Shown: positions 58,110-64,000 of the stretch, in pieces
Position numbering within the stretch: position 1 is the first letter of the stretch
How the letters are laid out: each line of letters starts with the position of its first letter
Origin: Oscillospiraceae bacterium
Lineage (GTDB): Bacteria; Bacillota; Clostridia; Oscillospirales; Ruminococcaceae
Direction: 5' to 3'
NCBI GenBank assembly: GCA_017427265.1
Contig: JAFRTG010000021.1
Span: 434,001 to 498,000 of the forward strand
Length of the DNA: 64,000 bases
The notes under the pieces: generated by a model
Databases searched by the model: none
The model's input: only the letters and a program-made list of their open reading frames with translations
Told to the model about the DNA's origin: nothing
Translations under genes and position numbers: made by a program

Positions 58110-58853
58110 TTACTTCGTCGGATCGAACGGGAATGCGGGCATCATTTTCAGCTTGAAGAGGTTCATCTTGTGCTTGCGGTCGATGATTGCCTTCTTTTCC
58201 GGCGCGGGCTCAATGCCCTCGCGGAGATAGAGATCAAGCTCGCTGTAGGTAAAGCCAAGGTTGTCCTCGTCGGTCTTTCCGCAGAGGCCGTCAGACGGCG
58301 GCTTCTCCACAAGACGCTCCGGCAGGCCGAGTGCCCGGCCGATGGCCTTGACCTCGGTGACGGTGAACTGTGCGAGCGGCGCGAAATCGCCGACGCTGTC
58401 GCCCCATCTGGTCGAGTAGCCGACCCAGTCCTCAGAGAGATTGCAGGTGTTCGCCACTCTGCCGCTGACACTCTGGGAAACAGCATAAACGGTCGTCATG
58501 CGGATGCGCGGCGGCAGATTGATGACGGCCTGCTCGGTCATCGGTGTAACGGCGGAAACCGAGCGCTTGACCGCTTCGACCGCTTCGCCGACATTGACGG
58601 TGACATTCGTGATGCCGAGATGCTTGCAGAGCAGCTGCGAATCGGAAATATCCTTCTGTTCGCCCTGCGGCATCAGCACGCCGATGACCCGGTGTGTGCC
58701 GAGTGCACGGCAGAGCAGTGCGGCGCAGACTGAGCTGTCCTTTCCGCCGGAAACGCCGAGTACGGCAGGACAACCGTCGCCGTTTTCAGCGAACCAGTCC
58801 TGAATCCACCGGCAGCAGTCTTCGATTGCGCGGTCAACGTCAAAATGGTACAT
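58110..58853 (-). CDS. nadE: NAD+ synthetase, ammonia-dependent type
   Basis: 247 residues, no glutaminase domain. The ATP-pyrophosphatase loop L-G-V-S-G-G-K-D-S-S (32-41) and the C-N-L-S-E-D-W-V-G-Y-S-T-R-W-G-D deamido-NAD site are typical; K-P-P-S-D-G-L-C-G-K-T-D-E-D near residue 185 is the conserved C-terminal loop. It makes NAD from nicotinate adenine dinucleotide with ammonia. AAAGGATG precedes ATG 58853. Followed directly by a composite repeat. Confidence 0.96.
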   Translation of the reverse strand: MYHFDVDRAIEDCCRWIQDWFAENGDGCPAVLGVSGGKDSSVCAALLCRALGTHRVIGVLMPQGEQKDISDSQLLCKHLGITNVTVNVGEAVEAVKRSVSAVTPMTEQAVINLPPRIRMTTVYAVSQSVSGRVANTCNLSEDWVGYSTRWGDSVGDFAPLAQFTVTEVKAIGRALGLPERLVEKPPSDGLCGKTDEDNLGFTYSELDLYLREGIEPAPEKKAIIDRKHKMNLFKLKMMPAFPFDPTK

Positions 58854-58920
58854 GGAAAATCATCCTTTCAGGGTAAGTATGCGGCGGTTCCTGCTGCGGC
58901 TGCAGCAAGAACCGGACGGA

Positions 58921-60048
58921 TCAGAGAAATGCAGCTGCAAACCATGCCATGCCGATATGAACCAGCACGAACACCCAGAACAGCGGCGCGGTCATCAGCA
59001 AACGCTTGGAGCGCGTGCTCTGGTGCGGCGTCAGATCGGGCAGCCGTTCGGTCAGCAGCATATAGAACAGTGAAACGGTGCCGAGCAGCAGAATCGCCAG
59101 TATATAAATCATCTCCGCATGGCGGAAGGTGCTGTGCGGCAGATACAGCCGGCCGAATTCCATGAGCACGGCAGCGGAATTGACCAGAATATGCGTGATG
59201 ATGGCCGGCGTCAGCGAATTGTGCTTGACCGTGATATACGCCAGCAGAATGCCGAACGGAAATGTGAACAGGAACTGTGATACATTTTCATGCATCAGCG
59301 CGAAGAGCAGCGCGGAAAGCAGAATGCCGAACCGCTGACTCACACGGCTGAGGTTCTTGAGCACAAAGCCGCGCAGCAGCAGTTCCTCCGTAATCGGCCC
59401 GATCACGCAGACATAGAGCACGATCATCAGCGTGCGCATGGCAGAGCCGTTCAGGGAAATATCCGGTGAATAGACCGGTATGCCGGCCGTGCTGAAAAAT
59501 GTTGTCACCCAGTCTGCCGCATAGCCGGCCAGCAGCTGCATCCAGAGACCGAGCAGGATATAGGACAGCGTGCAGGCCGCGGTCAGATTCCGCAGCCGGA
59601 ACAGCGAGCCTACTTTGACCTTTGTGATCCGGATGCCGAGTATGAATGCCAGCAGATTGCCGACCGTATAGGAAATGAGCGTCAGTGCGCTGTTGACGGC
59701 ACTTTCATCCAGAAACTGCGAAACGATCAGGTCGTAGTTGTCCGGCAGCTCGTTCATGGTCCGGAGGTCAATCTGCTGCACCACGGATTTGACAATCATA
59801 TCCATCAGCGTATACAGTGTGTTTGCTGTCAGGAATGCGAACAGCAGCATCAGAAATGTGATGGCCAGAAAGCGCCTGATTGCGCTCTTTTCATGCTGCT
59901 GCGGCAGCAGCGGGAGCCGGCAGTCCGGCATATCTGCCGTCGGGAGAATTTCGCGGTAATCGGGGGAGTAATCCGGTTCCTCGGTCGGATTCCGGAACGG
60001 ATTCCGGATATCGACGGGGCAGATCTCCGAGTAATTATCTTGAATCAT
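58921..60048 (-). CDS. CPBP-family (Abi/CAAX-like) intramembrane metalloprotease
   Basis: 375 residues. A 60-residue acidic cytosolic head, then about eight membrane helices. Catalytic motifs: P-I-T-E-E-L-L-L-R-G-F (Glu-Glu, near 218), F-A-L-M-H-E-N-V-S-Q-F (His, near 252) and I-I-T-H-I-L-V-N (His/Asn, near 288). Family members act in bacteriocin self-immunity or protein processing; the substrate here is unknown. Lies 13 bp after mutS2 and 67 bp before nadE, probably co-transcribed. Confidence 0.92.
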   Translation of the reverse strand: MIQDNYSEICPVDIRNPFRNPTEEPDYSPDYREILPTADMPDCRLPLLPQQHEKSAIRRFLAITFLMLLFAFLTANTLYTLMDMIVKSVVQQIDLRTMNELPDNYDLIVSQFLDESAVNSALTLISYTVGNLLAFILGIRITKVKVGSLFRLRNLTAACTLSYILLGLWMQLLAGYAADWVTTFFSTAGIPVYSPDISLNGSAMRTLMIVLYVCVIGPITEELLLRGFVLKNLSRVSQRFGILLSALLFALMHENVSQFLFTFPFGILLAYITVKHNSLTPAIITHILVNSAAVLMEFGRLYLPHSTFRHAEMIYILAILLLGTVSLFYMLLTERLPDLTPHQSTRSKRLLMTAPLFWVFVLVHIGMAWFAAAFL

Positions 60049-60061
60049 GCGGCTCCTCTCA

Positions 60062-62455
60062 TTATTTCAGCGTCACGATGGTCACGCCGTCCTCGCCCTC
60101 GCCGTAGACGCCGGGACGGAACGCTTTGACCTGCTTCATGCGGCGGAGATGGTCATGGATGCCCTTGCGCAGTGCGCCGGTGCCTTTTCCGTGAATGATC
60201 GTGACAGTTTCAAAGCCGGAGAGCATGGAGCCTGCAATGAAGTTTTCGGTCATCATGATGCCCTCGTCCACGGTGCAGCCGCGGATATCGAGCTCTGTAG
60301 CGGCAGAGCGGACACCGCCCTTTCCTTTTTCGGAGCGCACCACGGTCGTATGTACCTTCTGCGGCTTCTGCTGATTCTGTTTCGGCTTCTGCTTTTCGAG
60401 CCGCAGGTTATCGAGCGGTACGCGGGTTTTCATCGAACCGATCTGCACGGTCGCGTATTTGCCGGCCGGCTCTGCAACGACGGTTCCGCTTTGTCCCATG
60501 GATACGATCAGCACGGAGTCGCCGATCTGCAGCGCCCGCGGGAGCGTATAATCGCTCTGCTCATCGGTGTCGGAATTTTCGTAGAGCCGGTCAATGGTCT
60601 GCTTTGCTCCGGATTTGGCCGCAGCGATTTTCTGCGCAAAATCGGCCTGATCCTTTTCCTTTTTGAGGGCACGGAGCTCATCCAGCAATGCATTGGACTC
60701 CGCAACGGTTTGCTCGACGATTCTGCGTGCCTGACTGCGGATTTTGCTGAGCTCTTCCTCGCGGCGCTGTTCGAGCAGTTCTGCCTGTTCCCGGATTTCC
60801 TTTTCGTGAACGGCTGTGCTCTCGCGCAGACGGGTCAGCTCTGCGAGCTCCTTTTCGTGCTCGGCTCTTGCGCGGTCGAGCTGCTCGACGGCACGCTCAA
60901 AGCGCTGGTTTTCCGAGCTGATGAGCCGTTTTGCATGTGCGATGACGTCCTCCGGCATACCGAGCGACTGCGAGATTGCAAACGCATTGGATTTGCCGGG
61001 CGAGCCGATCACGAGCCTGTAGGTCGGCTTCAGCGTTTCGAGGTCGAATTCGCAGGAGGCGTTTTCGACGTCGTCTGTTTCGAGCGCATAGCGTTTGAGC
61101 TCCTGATAATGCGTTGTGACAATCAGGGAAGCGCCCTGCATCCGGAGCCGTTCGATCACGGCAACAGCGAGCGCTGCACCCTCGACCGGATCGGTGCCGG
61201 AGCCGAGCTCGTCAATCAGCACGAGCGTCTGACCGTCTGCCTGTTTGATGATCTCGATATCCTGCAGCGTATGGGCGCTGAAGGTCGAGAGGTTGTATTC
61301 GATGCTCTGCCGGTCACCGATATCGACGAGAATGCGGTCAAATACCGCAATCCGGCTGCCGTCTGCGGCGGGAATCATCAGGCCGCACATGGCCATAGCC
61401 GAGAGCAGGCCGACGGTTTTCAGCGCGACGGTCTTACCGCCGGTATTCGGGCCGGTGATGATGAGCGCGTGGTACTGCTCACCGAGCGCAATGTCGATCG
61501 GTACAACGGTTTTCGGGTCGATGAGCGGATGCCGCGCCTTTTTGAGCAGCAGCGAACCGTCATCGGTGATCTGCGGGATTGTGCCGCGCAGCATTGTGCC
61601 GAGCGAGGCCTTTGCAAAGTAAAGGTTCAGCTCCGCCGCGATGTCGTAGCCCTGCAGCAGACTGTCGGCGCATTCGCCGCAGGCCGCGCACAGCTTCTGG
61701 ATGATGCGCTCAATCTCCTCCTGTTCCTGTGTTTCGAGCAGTCGGATATCGTTGTTGGCATCGACAATCGCCATCGGTTCGATGAAGTAGGTCTGGCCGG
61801 TCGCAGAGGTGTCGTGAATGAGACCGGCGACATCGCCGCGGTGCTCCGCCTTGACCGGAATGACGTACCGTCCGTCGCGGATTGTGATGATCTGTTCCTG
61901 CAGATAGGTCTGCATGGAAGCGGAACGGATCATCTTTTCGAGCTTTTCGCGCAGCTTCAGGCCGGCTTGTGTGATCTTTCTGCGGATCTGTCCGAGCGCC
62001 GGGCTTGCGGCATCGGCGAGGCGTTCCTCGCTTTCGATGGAGCGTTCCAGCAAATCGGCGAGATAGGGATTCGGCTGCAGACGATCAAAGAGGTCAGTCA
62101 GCGTGGTTTCGGTCTGTTCGCAATGGCTGTGCCAGTCTGCGAGCGCGGAGATCTGCCGGAGCAGCCTTGCAATTTCCAGCAGCTCTTTGAGCGAAACGCG
62201 CGCACCGGACTGTGTCCGCCGGACGGCTGCGCAGACATCGGAAAAGCTGTCGAATGACGGGGTGCCGTAGCGGACGGAGAGCTGGAATGCATCCTCAGTC
62301 TGCTGCAGCGCATAGCGCACTCTTGCGGGATCGCAGTCGGGAACGAGTGCGCGGGCGAGTTCCTTGGTTTTTTCGTTGGCGGCTTCTCCGGCGAGCATTT
62401 CGAGCACCTTGTGAAGCTCCAGCGTGATGTAATCCTGATTGAGCTTTGTATTCAT
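60062..62455 (-). CDS. mutS2: Endonuclease MutS2
   Basis: 797 residues, full length. MutS core with a helical clamp (130-290), ATPase with Walker A G-P-N-T-G-G-K-T-V and D-E-L-G-S-G-T-D-P, a long coiled coil (about 515-620), a KOW-like segment, and a C-terminal Smr nuclease domain with L-D-I-R-G-C-T-V-D-E and the H-G-K-G-T-G-A-L-R motif. Acts in ribosome rescue/collision handling and in limiting recombination. Start ATG 62455. Confidence 0.97.
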   Translation of the reverse strand: MNTKLNQDYITLELHKVLEMLAGEAANEKTKELARALVPDCDPARVRYALQQTEDAFQLSVRYGTPSFDSFSDVCAAVRRTQSGARVSLKELLEIARLLRQISALADWHSHCEQTETTLTDLFDRLQPNPYLADLLERSIESEERLADAASPALGQIRRKITQAGLKLREKLEKMIRSASMQTYLQEQIITIRDGRYVIPVKAEHRGDVAGLIHDTSATGQTYFIEPMAIVDANNDIRLLETQEQEEIERIIQKLCAACGECADSLLQGYDIAAELNLYFAKASLGTMLRGTIPQITDDGSLLLKKARHPLIDPKTVVPIDIALGEQYHALIITGPNTGGKTVALKTVGLLSAMAMCGLMIPAADGSRIAVFDRILVDIGDRQSIEYNLSTFSAHTLQDIEIIKQADGQTLVLIDELGSGTDPVEGAALAVAVIERLRMQGASLIVTTHYQELKRYALETDDVENASCEFDLETLKPTYRLVIGSPGKSNAFAISQSLGMPEDVIAHAKRLISSENQRFERAVEQLDRARAEHEKELAELTRLRESTAVHEKEIREQAELLEQRREEELSKIRSQARRIVEQTVAESNALLDELRALKKEKDQADFAQKIAAAKSGAKQTIDRLYENSDTDEQSDYTLPRALQIGDSVLIVSMGQSGTVVAEPAGKYATVQIGSMKTRVPLDNLRLEKQKPKQNQQKPQKVHTTVVRSEKGKGGVRSAATELDIRGCTVDEGIMMTENFIAGSMLSGFETVTIIHGKGTGALRKGIHDHLRRMKQVKAFRPGVYGEGEDGVTIVTLK

Positions 62456-62500
62456 ATGGGTCCTTTCGGCCGAAGCCGTATCCGGGGGAATCGTATCATT

Positions 62501-63283
62501 TTATTCCGTCGGCGCTGCTGCATCGGCGGCACGGCCGTTCCCGGTCAGTTCGTGATAAAATTTCAGCGTCGGGAAGTACATGCCGAGCCGGTGCCGCAGA
62601 TAAGATTCCGCGTACTGCGCAAACTGTGTCTCGCTCTCGCCCCTGAGGCGGAACTGAAACAGCCTGTCCGGCTCTGAAAACACGGCATGTCTTGCGGCAA
62701 GCAGCACGGAGGCCCTGACCGCAAAATCCTGCGGCTCCGGTTCGCTCAGGCATCCGGCACAGACAAGGTCTGCCTGCCGGATGCGCAGAACGGGATGCGC
62801 AGGCTGATATTCCATGCATACGCTGCAGCAGACCAGATTCGGCATCATGCCGAGCTCTGTGATGAGCCGCAGCTCAAACACCGCCTTGACGAGCGGCAGC
62901 GGACGGTCATGCTCCGAGAGATGGTGCAGAGAAAGCAGATACAGCCGCAGTAGCTGCGGCTGCGGCTGATCGGTAGCGGTCTTTCGGATCAGTTCGGAAA
63001 AATAGGATGCGAGTGCCAGCGCATCCAGGTCGTTCCGCAGACCGTAAAACAGATTGAGGGAAACGGCGCTGTCCAGATAGAAGCGCCCGCCGTTCTGCCG
63101 CAGACAGAATTCACCGTAGGAGAACAGCTGCGTCACGGCGCCGTACTTGCTGCCGGGCTTCCGGACACTTTTGGCCTGAACGGTCCGGATGCCTTCATCG
63201 GTCAGCAGATCGAACAGCTTGTCCGCGTCATGAAGCGGGGTTTCCCGGATGACCAGTCCGCGGACGGTCAGATGGGTTGCCAT
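62501..63283 (-). CDS. recO: DNA repair protein RecO
   Basis: 260 residues. N-terminal OB fold (G-L-V-I-R-E-T-P-L-H-D-A-D-K-L-F), helical middle, and a zinc site C-C-S-V-C near residue 155 followed by C-A-G-C. Loads RecA with RecF/RecR. GAGGAAATGACCG before ATG 63283. It overlaps the small YqzL-like gene by 56 bp and lies 45 bp before mutS2, within an era-yqzL-recO-mutS2 run. Confidence 0.95.
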   Translation of the reverse strand: MATHLTVRGLVIRETPLHDADKLFDLLTDEGIRTVQAKSVRKPGSKYGAVTQLFSYGEFCLRQNGGRFYLDSAVSLNLFYGLRNDLDALALASYFSELIRKTATDQPQPQLLRLYLLSLHHLSEHDRPLPLVKAVFELRLITELGMMPNLVCCSVCMEYQPAHPVLRIRQADLVCAGCLSEPEPQDFAVRASVLLAARHAVFSEPDRLFQFRLRGESETQFAQYAESYLRHRLGMYFPTLKFYHELTGNGRAADAAAPTE

Positions 63284-63425
63284 CGGTCATTTCCTCCGAT
63301 CGCGGCAGGCATTCCCGGTACCGGATATAGTCCGTCACGCTGCCGCTCTGACAGAACGCATTCCAGCACTGCTGACGGTGCTGCAATTCGTTTCTGCCCG
63401 TAAAATATGCATTCTGATTCCGCAT
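63228..63425 (-). CDS. YqzL-like small protein
   Basis: 65 residues. The segment C-W-N-A-F-C-Q-S-G-S-V-T-D-Y-I-R-Y-R-E-C matches the YqzL core (W-x-x-F-x-x-T-G-S-V-x-x-Y-L-x-Y-K-E), and the place between era and recO is exactly where yqzL lies in Bacillota. AAAGGAGG stands seven bases before ATG 63425. The C-terminal 25 residues are Pro/Asp-rich and run into recO in another frame. An inverted GCATATGC pair (63422-63429 and 63449-63456) can trap the start codon in a hairpin with the ribosome site in the loop. Function of the family unknown. Confidence 0.72.
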   Translation of the reverse strand: MRNQNAYFTGRNELQHRQQCWNAFCQSGSVTDYIRYRECLPRSEEMTDGNPSDRPRTGHPGNPAS

Positions 63426-63501
63426 ATGCCGACCTCCTTTTGTTGTCAGCATATGCAGAATCAGCGTTTTGTTTCATGGAAAAAGCCGGAAACGGCCTGC
63501 T

Positions 63502-64000
63502 TCACTGATTGAAGTTCAGGCCGAACTGCTCCAGCATCATATCGCGGTTGCGCCAGTCCTCCTTGACCTTGACCCATGTCTGCAGATTGACCTGGATCCG
63601 GAAGAACTTTTCAAGCTCCCTGCGGGCATTGGCGCCGACCTTTTTGAGCATCGCACCGTTTTTGCCGATGATGATGCGCTTGTGCGATTCCTTTTCGCAG
63701 TAGATCAGCACGGAGACATTGAGGATGTCCTTATCCTCGCGCTCGGAGAAGGATTCCGTCACCACTGCGATGCCGTGCGGCACCTCATCCTGCAGCAGAT
63801 AGAGCAGCTGCTCGCGGACAATTTCCGCTGCGAGCACACGCTCCGGCTGATCGGTAATCATATCCTCCGGGAAGTAATGCGGGCCGTCAACGGCGCGCTT
63901 GAGCAGCTCGTCGAGAACTTCCTGAACGCCGTCGTTCCGTGTGACGGAGACCGGAATCAGCGCGGCAGGATGCCAGCGCTCCTCTGCTGCAACGAGCAGC
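63502..64000 (-). CDS. era: GTPase Era, C-terminal part
   Basis: The frame runs off the window edge; about 165 C-terminal residues are visible. They include the end of the G domain (I-P-V-S-V-T-R-N-D-G-V-Q-E-V-L-D-E-L) and the KH domain with R-I-I-I-G-K-N-G-A-M-L-K-K-V-G, plus E-I-V-R-E-Q-L-L. Era binds 16S rRNA and helps 30S maturation. ATG 63861 is internal, not the start. Confidence 0.96.
   Translation of the reverse strand, partial: LLVAAEERWHPAALIPVSVTRNDGVQEVLDELLKRAVDGPHYFPEDMITDQPERVLAAEIVREQLLYLLQDEVPHGIAVVTESFSEREDKDILNVSVLIYCEKESHKRIIIGKNGAMLKKVGANARRELEKFFRIQVNLQTWVKVKEDWRNRDMMLEQFGLNFNQ

Noticed and set aside
60047-62257. 736-codon plus-strand open frame
   Set aside because: Exact antisense shadow of mutS2, which has all family motifs.

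Overview
The window looks like chromosomal DNA from an anaerobic, GC-rich, spore-forming, cellulosome-bearing Firmicute of the Ruminococcus/Oscillospiraceae type. Evidence: a spoIIGA-sigE pair with a Spo0A-box-like promoter; Firmicute housekeeping blocks (rplU-prp-rpmA-obgE, era-yqzL-recO order, tsaE-tsaB, ireB, mutS2); HrcA/CIRCE and TPP-riboswitch control; a type III glutamine synthetase; and secreted glycan hydrolases of which two (GH26, GH5) carry C-terminal dockerins. A dockerin-only secreted protein and a GH51 arabinofuranosidase add to a plant-fibre lifestyle. The species is not fixed by anything seen here.

Layout. 0-8 kb: glnN (partial), spoIIGA-sigE, a flippase-like membrane protein, CIRCE-controlled hsp20, then a minus-strand run tgt - PP2C phosphatase - divergent GH5 lipoprotein - YhfC-like membrane protease. 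8-10 kb: TPP riboswitch-thiT, then an AT-rich pnuC behind a structured leader. 10-19 kb: two-component system with an alpha/beta hydrolase, an ABC exporter with S41 peptidase, and an XRE/zinc-ribbon regulator. 19-25 kb: tspO and ribosomal protein/GTPase blocks. 25-32 kb: GH26-dockerin, rpiB, a lipoprotein, tsaB/tsaE, degV and the dockerin-only protein. 33-37 kb: a second two-component system with a very large kinase and a SIMPL-domain protein.

37-47 kb is an accessory island. It holds a GH5-CBM6-dockerin enzyme, wreckage of a siphophage (tape measure, distal tail and holin fragments, one intact bifunctional endolysin), AT-rich cargo genes with their own promoters (a HEPN-like protein; a two-gene membrane pair), and a tyrosine-integrase remnant split around a serine-recombinase remnant. 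Related terminator-promoter cassettes, a TTAGTAGTAAAA inverted repeat and the 5' end of a phosphatase gene occur at both sides of it. 47-64 kb returns to core functions: phosphatase, deformylase, ireB, NfeD/SPFH, GH51, a two-gene SUF-like (SmsCB) Fe-S system, a VanR-VanS-VanY-like set, nadE, CPBP protease, mutS2, recO, a YqzL-like small gene and era (partial).

Two families of palindrome-rich interspersed repeats fill most of the long non-coding gaps (about 3.9, 13, 18.6, 19.7, 32.3, 37.9, 52.6, 55.0 and 57.8 kb). One copy supplies the C-terminus of a protein. Promoters with near-consensus -35/-10 boxes and 17-bp spacing are seen in front of many operons. No rRNA, tRNA or CRISPR array was found.
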